Shown here in pieces: positions 36,971 to 45,604 of a stretch of DNA of 64,000 nt. The stretch lies in the NCBI GenBank assembly GCA_034189035.1, contig JAXHVA010000010.1:7557-71556 (forward strand), written 5' to 3'. Numbering within the stretch: the stretch's first letter is position 1; each line of letters starts with the position of its first letter. The notes under the pieces are model-generated. The model ran no database searches and had not been told where the DNA came from. It worked only from the letters and a program-made list of their open reading frames with translations. The position numbers and the translations under genes are program-made. Origin of the DNA: JAUXFK01 sp034189035. Lineage in GTDB: Bacteria; Desulfobacterota; UBA8473.

Positions 36971-38944
36971 TTATTGTAAATACCCCAAAGATCTCAACCT
37001 TTCCTTTGTCTTTTCAGGAATTCTTATTGTTTTCACTTTTTGAAGTGACGGATACATCTGAACATTGATTAATTCAAAAAGCTCATCTTTTAATCCTAAA
37101 GCGATTTCTGGTTCGCTTTTTGCAAGATCTTTTTCTTCTTTAGGATCATTCTCTAGATCATAAAGTTCACATCTCCAATCACTGTTATCACAAATAAGAC
37201 TCCATTTGTCATTCATGTATTTTGTAAAACCTCTTCCTTCTTTTATTGAAAAGCTTCCTTCACTATATGCATATGGATTTGAATAATTAGAATTACCTTC
37301 CAATGGATATAGAGAAATGCCACGCATTTTGATTCTATCTATATGGATACCAATCATATTTGTAATGGTAGGTAAAATATCAACAAGCTCAACAACACTA
37401 TTTACTGTTTTACCCTTTGGTATTTTATTAGGATACGTCATTATTAATGGTACATGAATCTCTTCATTATATATATAATTGCCATGCAATAGTTTGTTAT
37501 GCTCAAGAAAAGCTTCCCCATGATCCGCTGTCAATATGATAAGTGTATTATCATATATTTTCAATAACCTTAGTTTATCGACTAAATACCCTATTTGTAC
37601 GTCAGTAAATGTTATTTTCCCATCATACAACGCCATTAACTGATTTAATTCTTCCTTTGTAGTATTCTCTTTGGTCCTATTCATTAAAATTCTATAATAT
37701 TCGTCATGCCTATCCTGAAGTAAAGAATTATTTAGGTCTGAAATCCATTTGGAGTTATCATTGTTCTTCGAAGTGTAAATTTTATCATATGGTTTCGGAG
37801 GATTGTATGGTGTATGTGGGCCCATTAAATTAAGAAAGAGAAAAAACTTTTTGTTTGAGTTCTTGTCTAGCCATTCAAGCGCTCTTTGCATCGTTTTTTT
37901 GTCACATAGATTATCCAATGCGCCGCTAATGATTTCAAACCGGTCAAACCCCTGCCCAAAACCTGAGTCTGGCGAAATCCATGGTTGACATGATACTGCT
38001 TGTGTTACATAGTTAGCATTCTTAAGTATCTCTGTAAGAGTAGTAAATCTATTATTCAATGGTGCATATCTATGCTCAAGATTCCGAAATACGTAATGAC
38101 CTGGGTCAGATGGATATAGCCCTGTAAACATGGAAGGCATAGAAATTGTGGTCCTATTACCTTGGCTAAATGCCTTTTTGAAAAGTATTCCATCTCTGCT
38201 CAGTCTATCTATATTTGGGGTGGTCGGCCTTTTATACCCATAAGAGCTGACATGATCTGCCCTTAGCGCATCAATCACAACAAAAATAACATTGGGTTCT
38301 TCTTTGGCATCTTTTCTCTTTTCAACAATAATGCCAAGGTTTACAATTATCAGTAAACCACAAAAAAGAAACGCCGTTTTCACAATATGTTTTTTTTGTA
38401 TAAATTCTGATATGTTATCTGATGGAAACTTTTTGATTAACCAATAAAAAAATGGTATCACAACAATACCGCAACAACTGAGCATTATAAAATACTTAAG
38501 CTGTTCTATTATCGTTCCGAATAATTCTTTTAGCGATATTTTATAATTAAAATAAACAGATATCATCCTCAAAAGATCTTTTAATCCATAGATCAATGTC
38601 AAATCCGTAAGTTCTCTAATCAACCAATCCACAGCTATAGTTACAATAGAGATAGCCATGACTATTTCGAAAAAATGTATGACTTTGACCTTGTCTAACT
38701 TCATTTTCTTAATGAGTAAAAATAAAAGGAGATAAAATCCTATTACTCCAACAATAGAAAAAAAGATGCTATAGTTTATATTTTTTTGAAAAACAAAAGC
38801 AGCTAATCGATACATCTCATATTGGATATACCGATTTGCTGTTATAGAATATGCTGAGAGAATAAAACCCACAACTGTGCCTATTATAATACCCATTGAG
38901 AGTAAATAAATTATTCTTCTCTCAATAAAAAAACTGAACCTCAT
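36971..38944 (-). CDS. Sulfatase-fold membrane enzyme, 'LGY' tail
   Basis: 657 residues. About five N-terminal membrane helices, then a sulfatase-family domain: NVIFVVIDALRADHVSSYG, GNRTTISMPSMFTGLYPS (Thr where a sulfatase would have Cys/Ser), ILTADHGEAFLEH and LLHGNYIYNEEIHVPL. As in the paralogue at 21638, the Thr suggests a phosphotransferase-like chemistry rather than sulfate-ester hydrolysis. It ends in RLRSLGYLQ. Probably acts in the periplasm on the growing surface glycan or a lipid. No clear ribosome-binding site precedes the ATG. Confidence 0.82.
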   Translation of the reverse strand: MRFSFFIERRIIYLLSMGIIIGTVVGFILSAYSITANRYIQYEMYRLAAFVFQKNINYSIFFSIVGVIGFYLLLFLLIKKMKLDKVKVIHFFEIVMAISIVTIAVDWLIRELTDLTLIYGLKDLLRMISVYFNYKISLKELFGTIIEQLKYFIMLSCCGIVVIPFFYWLIKKFPSDNISEFIQKKHIVKTAFLFCGLLIIVNLGIIVEKRKDAKEEPNVIFVVIDALRADHVSSYGYKRPTTPNIDRLSRDGILFKKAFSQGNRTTISMPSMFTGLYPSDPGHYVFRNLEHRYAPLNNRFTTLTEILKNANYVTQAVSCQPWISPDSGFGQGFDRFEIISGALDNLCDKKTMQRALEWLDKNSNKKFFLFLNLMGPHTPYNPPKPYDKIYTSKNNDNSKWISDLNNSLLQDRHDEYYRILMNRTKENTTKEELNQLMALYDGKITFTDVQIGYLVDKLRLLKIYDNTLIILTADHGEAFLEHNKLLHGNYIYNEEIHVPLIMTYPNKIPKGKTVNSVVELVDILPTITNMIGIHIDRIKMRGISLYPLEGNSNYSNPYAYSEGSFSIKEGRGFTKYMNDKWSLICDNSDWRCELYDLENDPKEEKDLAKSEPEIALGLKDELFELINVQMYPSLQKVKTIRIPEKTKERLRSLGYLQ

Positions 38945-38994
38945 TTATTATTCAACCTTATCTACTTAATGTTAAGCGTTCCTTGTTGAACTAT

Positions 38995-39396
38995 TCAAAT
39001 AACTAAATTATAAAAATACGTATCCGGATTCTCACGATTGTAAGGTTGATCAGCGATAGCTATTAAATACATCATCTCTTTCCCGATATTTTTTACTGCA
39101 TGAACAATACCGAACGGGATTTTCACTGTAACAAATTTTCCATCCCCCATAGTAATCTCCTTTTTTTCCTCAGTGTCTAAATCTTGTAAGACGAGTTTCC
39201 CTGTTCCTTTTATCACGCAAAACCACTCGTTTGTGTATTTATGGTAGTGTTTCGCTTTTACAATACCTGGATTCGCAGTTGTAATGTAAATTTCTCCCAG
39301 CGTGTTTTTCCCAAAATACTCTTGTTTTAGCACTTTTAATAACCAGCCTCTATCATCCTCAAAATAATCAAGTTCTTTAATCTCTACTCTTTGCAT
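38995..39396 (-). CDS. RmlC/FdtA-like cupin, probable NDP-sugar epimerase or isomerase
   Basis: 133 residues of a small cupin. AKHYHKYTNEWFCVIKGTGKLVLQD gives the metal/substrate-binding HYH and Glu, and VKIPFGIVHAVKNIG the second cupin motif. YNRENPDTYF resembles the end of capsule-type cupins such as the CapF C-terminal domain. It starts directly after the TAA of the SDR gene (TAAATG), so the two are co-translated. It probably epimerises or isomerises the keto-sugar nucleotide made by that SDR; the sugar is unknown. Confidence 0.75.
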   Translation of the reverse strand: MQRVEIKELDYFEDDRGWLLKVLKQEYFGKNTLGEIYITTANPGIVKAKHYHKYTNEWFCVIKGTGKLVLQDLDTEEKKEITMGDGKFVTVKIPFGIVHAVKNIGKEMMYLIAIADQPYNRENPDTYFYNLVI

Positions 39397-40347
39397 TTAC
39401 TCTTCCCACTCATGTGGATTTTCCACAAACCATTCGATAGTCCTTTTTAGCCCCTCTTCTAAGTCAACCTTTGGACTCCATCCTAGTATGCGTTTGGCTT
39501 TTGAATTATCACAATAGAAATGCCATGTCTCTCCTTGTCTATATGGGAGGGAACCTATAGATGGAGTAATAGGATTACCCATAATATCGAGAATCTTTAA
39601 AACAATCTCTCTTATTGTGTACTCTCTCCCGTTCCCAATATTAAGAATTTGGCCTTTAGCCTCTGGTTTTATTGCAGCTTTTAAGTAACCATCTACAATA
39701 TCTTCAACAAAATTGAATTCTCTTGTCTGTTCCCCTTTTGTCATGTCAAGCGTTTCTCTCTTTAAGGATTTCATAATTGTATCAGGAATAAGCATCCGTG
39801 AAACCTGAAAAGGACCATATGTCAGGAAAGGTCTTAATGTAATTATTGGAGAGCCTTTAGTCTTAGCGATCATGGAACAGTACAGAGTAGACGAGGCTTT
39901 GGAGAATGAGTAGGGAGAGACCGGCCTTGGGCACTGATCTTCCTTGAAAGGCACAGGATTATCACCGTACTCTTCACAAGTGCCCGTGTTTACGAAACAT
40001 TCATAATCGATCTTTTCAAGAGTACTCAGAAGGTTCACAGTGCCTTGGAAATTAACCCTCATCATATCGTTTATTAAATTGACAGAACGATCTACATTCA
40101 CTATTGCTGCAAGATGAAATACTATTTTGGGTTTAATCGCTCTGACTGACTTTGATAGAGCATCTCCATCAAGAAGGTCAGTATGAAATATAGAGCAATA
40201 ATCTTTTAATAACTTAATCCTATTATCATGTTCATGAACAAAAGCATAGACATCAGCGCCTTCTTGGATTAAACGGTCTGTTAAGTGGTAACCTATAAAA
40301 CCATTAGCACCGGTAACAAGTACTTTCTCTTTTTTAAAACTTAACAT
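39397..40347 (-). CDS. NAD-dependent nucleotide-sugar epimerase/dehydratase (SDR)
   Basis: 316 residues of an extended SDR. VLVTGANGFIGYHL is the NAD-binding motif, the catalytic triad region is seen in NTGTCEEYG and PYSFSKAS (YxxxK), and FNFVEDIVDGYLKAA and ILGWSPKVDLEEGLKRTIEW are typical of GDP-mannose 4,6-dehydratase and UDP-glucose 4-epimerase relatives. It is followed immediately by the cupin. The substrate is not determined; a CDP- or GDP-sugar fits the neighbouring RfbF-like gene, but that is inference. Confidence 0.83.
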   Translation of the reverse strand: MLSFKKEKVLVTGANGFIGYHLTDRLIQEGADVYAFVHEHDNRIKLLKDYCSIFHTDLLDGDALSKSVRAIKPKIVFHLAAIVNVDRSVNLINDMMRVNFQGTVNLLSTLEKIDYECFVNTGTCEEYGDNPVPFKEDQCPRPVSPYSFSKASSTLYCSMIAKTKGSPIITLRPFLTYGPFQVSRMLIPDTIMKSLKRETLDMTKGEQTREFNFVEDIVDGYLKAAIKPEAKGQILNIGNGREYTIREIVLKILDIMGNPITPSIGSLPYRQGETWHFYCDNSKAKRILGWSPKVDLEEGLKRTIEWFVENPHEWEE

Positions 40348-40482
40348 TGAATTTAATCAAATAGAATTGCATTTAAAGGCTAGTATAATTTTCTTGTGAA
40401 AAATGGAAGCTTTTTCGATGATGTGATGGTTCCTAATTGGAGAATCATCCAAAGAGCTAATAGGAATGGGTGATGTAAAGAA

Positions 40483-42402
40483 TCAATATTGAATAAGACT
40501 AAACATAATAACTGGGCTATTTCCATCCCAACGCCCTTTAAGATACATAATCCCAATGTCTCCTGAAACATCCCTTATCATATTTGGATACCAGTTGTAA
40601 AATGTTCCTGATTCACTGACCAAGAGGCTGTTTGAATCCCAGGATTTACCGTCGAACCATTTCAGATACAATTCGCCTGTATGGAATCTTCCACCATCTG
40701 TTGCAAGTTGTTTGCCATACACTAATGCAATCCGTGATGGAGTAGAACTCGTGTCTATTCCCATTGAGCATGTAAATACATTAGACTCAATAAAAACGGG
40801 AGCTGACCAGTCTGACGAATCATATGGTGTTGAAAGTGTTCTGTGAAACAGGTTGCTGTTGTCATCAATATAAACAAAATGAATCCGTTTCATATCCGGG
40901 TCAAAAAGTGCACACAGTCTTTTATCACTACCAGAAATTCCATCGGAAAGACCGAGTTCAGTCGGGACAGATTCCCAGGTCATTCCATCAAAGTGTCTGC
41001 CATAGAATTTGCCTGGATTTCCAGGGCTATATACAAGGGAATTCGTTCTGGCTATGATATAAACTTCATCCCCATCAAGTTGTACATTTTCATGACCATC
41101 AACACCTGTACTGGCAAAGTCCCCAGCCACAATTGTAGTGGGGTTTTCCCAAACAGAATTATCAAAAGGATTTTGTGCTCTTACCCAAAAGATATTGAAG
41201 ATATTATTAGCGTTATCATTGTGACGACCAGAAAAATGGATTCTACCCGTAGTGTCTCGCCTTAAATCATTGTAATAATACCACCCGTAATTATCACCAG
41301 TTGAACCAGCCGGCAACACTAGTTCGGGGATATCCCAGACAATATCCGATCCATTTATTATACCCTCTCCAATATATACGTTCTGGTTCATGGTATTTGG
41401 GTCTGGATTGGTATCAACACGGAAGAGTCGAGTAATCTTATTGCCCTCACAAAGAAAAGAACGATCCATTTCATTTGATGCCACATTTCCCGTTTTCAGG
41501 CTTGACCAGGTTATCCCGTCTGAAGATGTCTGATAACCATTGTATTCACAACATGGGTCTTGGCTGGCTCCGTGAAAAACAAACCATACTCCATTGTAAT
41601 GGTATACCAAATCAATCGTGCCACGCGATGTTGAGTGAAATTTATTGCCCGCGTACATGGTGTAAATATTGTTTATGGTTACTGTCGGTCTCATAACATC
41701 TACAGAAAAAGTTATCGTATAATCAACCTCATTCATATTCCCTGAAGCATCTTCACACCGAATATAATACGTATAGCTTTGACCGTCCTCTAACCCTGGA
41801 ACGTCTGTAAAATGTATCATGCCGTCTGTGCTCTGAAAAATGCTTGACATGGAAGAATAATCAATACCTGATAAAACATCATATCTGCACGTGGCACCCT
41901 CATCCGTGTTCAAAGATAAGGTCGCCTCAGTTGTACCCGCTAACAAAGTCCCTGTCGGCGATCCATTAGAAAGAACCGGAGGTATAAGGTCAAGACTTGA
42001 ACTTACCGAAAAAGAAATAGGATAATCAACCTCATTCATATTCCCTGAAGCATCTTCACACCGAATATAATACGTATAGCTTTGACCGTCCTCTAACCCT
42101 GGAACGTCTGTAAAATGTATCATGCCGTCTGTGCTCTGAAAAATGCTTGACATGGAAGAATAATCAATACCTGATAAAACATCATATCTGCACGTGGCAC
42201 CCTCATCCGTGTTCAAAGATAAGGTCGCCTCAGTTGTACCCGCTAACAAAGTCCCTGTCGGCGATCCATTAGAAAGAACCGGAGGTATAAGGTCGGCAAC
42301 ACTTTTCTTTGATTTAGACCCTCCCCCATCATTGCAACTTAACACAACCATCACGAGTAAAATCAGACCAATTGCTATTCGAAAACTGCGAATCTTTAAC
42401 AT
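40483..42402 (-). CDS. Lipoprotein with tandem 101-residue Ig-like repeats and a beta-propeller-like domain
   Basis: 639 residues. A signal peptide ends at LSC with lipidation expected at Cys23. Two copies of a ~91-residue Ig/Cadherin-like unit (starting DLIPPVLSNGSPTG, with RYDVLSGIDYSSMSS and YYIRCEDASGNMNEVD) follow at residues 37-127 and 138-228. The rest is a propeller-like region homologous to the lipoprotein at 20046. The ATG and the upstream TAA share one base (TAATG). Likely surface-exposed, possibly glycan-binding. It splits two sugar-nucleotide genes in the operon, which suggests it was inserted there or is co-regulated with them. Confidence 0.78.
   Translation of the reverse strand: MLKIRSFRIAIGLILLVMVVLSCNDGGGSKSKKSVADLIPPVLSNGSPTGTLLAGTTEATLSLNTDEGATCRYDVLSGIDYSSMSSIFQSTDGMIHFTDVPGLEDGQSYTYYIRCEDASGNMNEVDYPISFSVSSSLDLIPPVLSNGSPTGTLLAGTTEATLSLNTDEGATCRYDVLSGIDYSSMSSIFQSTDGMIHFTDVPGLEDGQSYTYYIRCEDASGNMNEVDYTITFSVDVMRPTVTINNIYTMYAGNKFHSTSRGTIDLVYHYNGVWFVFHGASQDPCCEYNGYQTSSDGITWSSLKTGNVASNEMDRSFLCEGNKITRLFRVDTNPDPNTMNQNVYIGEGIINGSDIVWDIPELVLPAGSTGDNYGWYYYNDLRRDTTGRIHFSGRHNDNANNIFNIFWVRAQNPFDNSVWENPTTIVAGDFASTGVDGHENVQLDGDEVYIIARTNSLVYSPGNPGKFYGRHFDGMTWESVPTELGLSDGISGSDKRLCALFDPDMKRIHFVYIDDNSNLFHRTLSTPYDSSDWSAPVFIESNVFTCSMGIDTSSTPSRIALVYGKQLATDGGRFHTGELYLKWFDGKSWDSNSLLVSESGTFYNWYPNMIRDVSGDIGIMYLKGRWDGNSPVIMFSLIQY
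41719..41991 (-). repeat. Direct repeat copy (273 bp), downstream half of tandem pair
   Basis: 273 bases identical by eye to 42022-42294, at a period of exactly 303 bases (101 codons). It encodes residues 138-228 of the lipoprotein. Perfect identity at synonymous sites indicates a very recent duplication or gene conversion. Confidence 0.93.
42022..42294 (-). repeat. Direct repeat copy (273 bp), upstream half of tandem pair
   Basis: The partner of 41719-41991, encoding residues 37-127 of the lipoprotein. The 30 bases between the two copies differ from the sequences beyond them, so the duplicated unit in its present form is 273 bp with a variable spacer. Confidence 0.93.
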
Positions 42403-43406
42403 TACTTGAAACTCTTATGTCGAGTCATCGTTTCTCCAAAAAACGTTTTGTACCATTCAATAGTTTTTTGAAGGCCTTTCTCTAAGGGATATTGAGATTC
42501 CCATCCAAGTATCTTTTTTGCTTTAATACAGGAAAGATACTGTTCCTTTATTTCGTTTTCGCCTTCTCCAAGAATGATAGTTTCCAAATGTCTTTTGCCT
42601 GATATGTCTAAAATCTTTTGAACAAGATCTATGACCCTTACTGGCTTTCCAGTCCCAAAGTTGAATGCCTCTCCCCTTATTTCTTCCCTGTCCAACGCTT
42701 CAGCGAGAGTCAAATATGCATCCACCGCATCCTCAATGTATATATAATCTCGCAAAAAATTCCCGTCGCTTCTTATGATAGGAGATTCATCGTATATTAA
42801 TGATCGAATCGTCCCAGGGACAATTCTATTGAAATTCATGTCTCCTCCACCATAAAAGTTGCCGCAACGGGTTATTGCAACGGGCAATTGATACGTATGA
42901 AAGAAAGAGAATGCTATCCTGTCTGAACATGCCTTTGACACGTCATATGGATAAAGTCCATGCAACTCCATCTCTTCAGTATAAGGCATTTCTTTTTGAG
43001 ATCCATATGCCTTATCGCTTGAAGCAACCACGATCCTGCTTACCAAAGAAGAGCTTCGTGCTGCTTCAAGGATGTTCCATGTTCCTTTAATATTAGACTC
43101 GAATGTCGATAATGGTGAACGATTTGCAGTACCGACAATGGTTTGAGCGCCAAGATGAAAACAAGTATCGATCTCATATTCATTCAATGCCCTTTCCAGA
43201 GTCAAGTAATCCTCTAACTGCCCATGAACGACATTTACTTCTCTCAAAAGAGAAAGCAGCACTATATTAGAATGGGGAACCCAATCTCGCATAAAAATCG
43301 TGACATAAGCGCCTTTTTCTACAAGCTCTTTTGTCAACCACGCCCCTAATAGACCTGTGGCACCTGTTATAAAAACACTTTTTCTCTTCCAATAGCTATT
43401 CTTCAT
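42402..43406 (-). CDS. rfbG: CDP-glucose 4,6-dehydratase-like SDR
   Basis: 334 residues. VFITGATGLLGAWL is the NAD-binding motif, ASSDKAYG corresponds to the TSDK-type motif of dehydratases, and YPYDVSKACSD holds the catalytic YxxxK. RDYIYIEDAVDAYL and LGWESQYPLEKGLQKTIEWY follow as in RfbG-type proteins. Adjacency to the glucose-1-phosphate cytidylyltransferase gene (nine bases apart) supports CDP-glucose as substrate, giving CDP-4-keto-6-deoxyglucose. The gene name is by context more than by unique motifs; GDP-mannose 4,6-dehydratase is an alternative. Confidence 0.7.
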   Translation of the reverse strand: MKNSYWKRKSVFITGATGLLGAWLTKELVEKGAYVTIFMRDWVPHSNIVLLSLLREVNVVHGQLEDYLTLERALNEYEIDTCFHLGAQTIVGTANRSPLSTFESNIKGTWNILEAARSSSLVSRIVVASSDKAYGSQKEMPYTEEMELHGLYPYDVSKACSDRIAFSFFHTYQLPVAITRCGNFYGGGDMNFNRIVPGTIRSLIYDESPIIRSDGNFLRDYIYIEDAVDAYLTLAEALDREEIRGEAFNFGTGKPVRVIDLVQKILDISGKRHLETIILGEGENEIKEQYLSCIKAKKILGWESQYPLEKGLQKTIEWYKTFFGETMTRHKSFK

Positions 43407-43415
43407 AATAGTTCT

Positions 43416-44201
43416 CTACTCCCAGATCTTCCAGGGTGTGTCACCCGATTCCCATAACTCATTTAAGAGTTGTGCATCCTTGAATGTGTCCATAGATTTC
43501 CAGAATCCAGTATGTCTAAAAACAGCCAATTCTTTTTCTCTTGCTAGTCTCTCTAATGGCTCTTTTTCAAGAACGTCATTCTTGTCGATATATTCAAATA
43601 TCTTTTTATCGAATACAAAGAATCCGCTGTTAATCCATCCATCTAATCGTGGCTTTTCTTTGAATCCCTTTACAATATCATTACTATCAATATCCAAGAC
43701 CCCGTAAAAAGACATTGGATGTACGGCGGTGAGTGTTGCAATACAATCATGGGATTTATGGTAATCGAATAACTCATTGATATTGATATCAGCAACTCCA
43801 TCGCCATACGTAGCCATAAAGACATCGTTATTTATATACTTTTGGATCCTCTTGATCCTACCACCTGTATTAGTCTCCAGCCCGGTTTCAGCAAAGGTAA
43901 TTATCCAATCATCTAATGTGGAAGAATAATGATATATTCTATCTCGTGACCTTGTCCTGAGTGTAAAATCATTGCTCATCCATTCATAGTTGACAAAGTA
44001 ATCCTTGATCATCCTGCCACGATAACCTAAAGGGAGGACAAAATCATTAAACCCGTAATGAGAATATATCTTCATGATATGCCATAAGATGGGAAACCCA
44101 CCAATCTCAACTAAGGGTTTTGGTCTGTATTCTGTTTCTTCCTTCATCCTCGTCCCTAGACCACCGCACAGGATTACAACTTTAATAGCATCACTCAACA
44201 T
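43416..44201 (-). CDS. rfbF: Glucose-1-phosphate cytidylyltransferase
   Basis: A nucleotidyltransferase with KVVILCGGLGTRMKEETEYRPKPL, IGGFPILWHIMKIYSHYG, YGDGVADININELF, GWINSGFFVF and FWKSMDTFKDAQLLNELWE, all typical of RfbF, which makes CDP-glucose from CTP and glucose-1-phosphate in the cytoplasm. I choose the ATG at 44201 (MLSDAIKVV) because a GAGAGG site lies about seven bases upstream. The longer frame opens with a TTG at 44216, and an ATG at 44207 has no proper spacing. It follows the GT2-methyltransferase gene with near-overlap. It commits the pathway to a CDP-linked deoxysugar. Confidence 0.88.
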   Translation of the reverse strand: MLSDAIKVVILCGGLGTRMKEETEYRPKPLVEIGGFPILWHIMKIYSHYGFNDFVLPLGYRGRMIKDYFVNYEWMSNDFTLRTRSRDRIYHYSSTLDDWIITFAETGLETNTGGRIKRIQKYINNDVFMATYGDGVADININELFDYHKSHDCIATLTAVHPMSFYGVLDIDSNDIVKGFKEKPRLDGWINSGFFVFDKKIFEYIDKNDVLEKEPLERLAREKELAVFRHTGFWKSMDTFKDAQLLNELWESGDTPWKIWE

Positions 44202-44212
44202 TTTCATTCCTC

Positions 44213-45601
44213 TCAATTAAAAAGTGGTCTTTTTTCACATAGATACACTATATGAGGGTATATATTCCACTTATCTATATGATATTCCCTTACATAAAAT
44301 CCCACATCTTCTAATAATTGAACCATTTCCTGCGAGCTCCTGAAATACAGTTTTCTTCCTTTATAAGAAATCATATCATGTATGTAATGAATGATGTATT
44401 TCCACTTCGGGCTTTTTTTGAGGTCTTTAATAACAACAACGCCCCCGTTGTTCATATGAGAGAAAATGTCTTTGATCAGCTTTGATTGCTCATGAAATGG
44501 CATATGATGCATAAGATCTATCAACGTCATATTTTTTATATTGTCTAGGCTTGTGTTGTTTGCATCTCCGTGGCTGAACCGTATAGAATCAAGGCCGTTA
44601 ACAGTGAGCTGCGCAACATCGATTCTACTTCTGTCAATGTCTACACCGATAATTGTTCTGTCTTCCGATTTAAGACGCATAAAATGACTGAAAAGCCCGT
44701 TCCCGCATCCCAGGTCCAGTATCTCTCCTTCCTTGGGAATTACCTTATCTATCTTGCCAAAGGGCACAAGTATCATCCTGATCATTGCATAAAGACCGTG
44801 CAAAGGTCCGATCTTCCAATATATTTTATAGATATCACATATGATTTTTCTCCTGTTGAGTGATTCTATCTTTCTACTTTTTTTATTTATTTTTTTTCCT
44901 CTTTTATACTGAATCATATTAACGACAAATTCTACAACGGTCAGAAAGTTGACATTGGATGATCCACCCTCACGTTTGTGATATATAACAGGTATTTCCA
45001 CGAAATCATATGTTTTATCTATGGACTTTAACATGACCTCAGCATCAATAAACCAATTAGTAGACCTTACATCCAATTCTTCATAGCATGCTCTGGTAAA
45101 TATTTTCGGAACACCGTTCACATCTCGGGTGGGTGCACGGAATATCAACTTAAAGAGCATATTGTATACTCTACTGATTATTTTCCTTTTAAGGCCATAG
45201 AATCTCTTGGTGCGATACCCCTTTCCCCAGTCCGAATTTACTTCCTTGACCTTTTCGTATACCTTGACAACATCTTCTGCCTTTATCTGATTATCACCCC
45301 ATGTATACCCAAGGTACATCCCCGAACAGTGATGCAGACCGGTGATAATTCCTCCTCCATATCCTGCATTTGCAATAAGATGGATCGATTTCAAACGGGG
45401 ATTTTCTTCACATAATTCGTTTAGTATCTCTCCGGTTCTATCTCGGGAACCATTGTTAACTAATATGAGTTCATAAAAAATACCATGCTTTTGAAGAGTT
45501 GAAACCATTTCTGTGACAACATTTTTTGCATTTTCCTCCTCATTCCAGAAAGGTATCGCAATCGAAAGTTCAACGGGATTCGTTTTTGGGTTCACTTTCA
45601 T
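44213..45601 (-). CDS. GT2 glycosyltransferase fused to SAM-dependent methyltransferase
   Basis: 462 residues with two domains. Residues 1-235 are a GT-A fold: ELSIAIPFWNEEENA, ILVNNGSRDRT, NAGYGGGIITG, and a modified DxD region (TWGDNQ at ~100-105, in which the first Asp is missing). Residues ~260-462 form a class I methyltransferase with EGEILDLGCGNGLFS (SAM motif I at ~292-305), IIGVDIDRSRI and LIDLMHHMP. A fused pair suggests that one sugar is transferred and then methylated, or that a chain is capped. The fusion is unbroken, with no stop or frameshift between domains. Located between the GT39 pair and rfbF. Confidence 0.86.
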   Translation of the reverse strand: MKVNPKTNPVELSIAIPFWNEEENAKNVVTEMVSTLQKHGIFYELILVNNGSRDRTGEILNELCEENPRLKSIHLIANAGYGGGIITGLHHCSGMYLGYTWGDNQIKAEDVVKVYEKVKEVNSDWGKGYRTKRFYGLKRKIISRVYNMLFKLIFRAPTRDVNGVPKIFTRACYEELDVRSTNWFIDAEVMLKSIDKTYDFVEIPVIYHKREGGSSNVNFLTVVEFVVNMIQYKRGKKINKKSRKIESLNRRKIICDIYKIYWKIGPLHGLYAMIRMILVPFGKIDKVIPKEGEILDLGCGNGLFSHFMRLKSEDRTIIGVDIDRSRIDVAQLTVNGLDSIRFSHGDANNTSLDNIKNMTLIDLMHHMPFHEQSKLIKDIFSHMNNGGVVVIKDLKKSPKWKYIIHYIHDMISYKGRKLYFRSSQEMVQLLEDVGFYVREYHIDKWNIYPHIVYLCEKRPLFN

Positions 45602-45604
45602 GTT

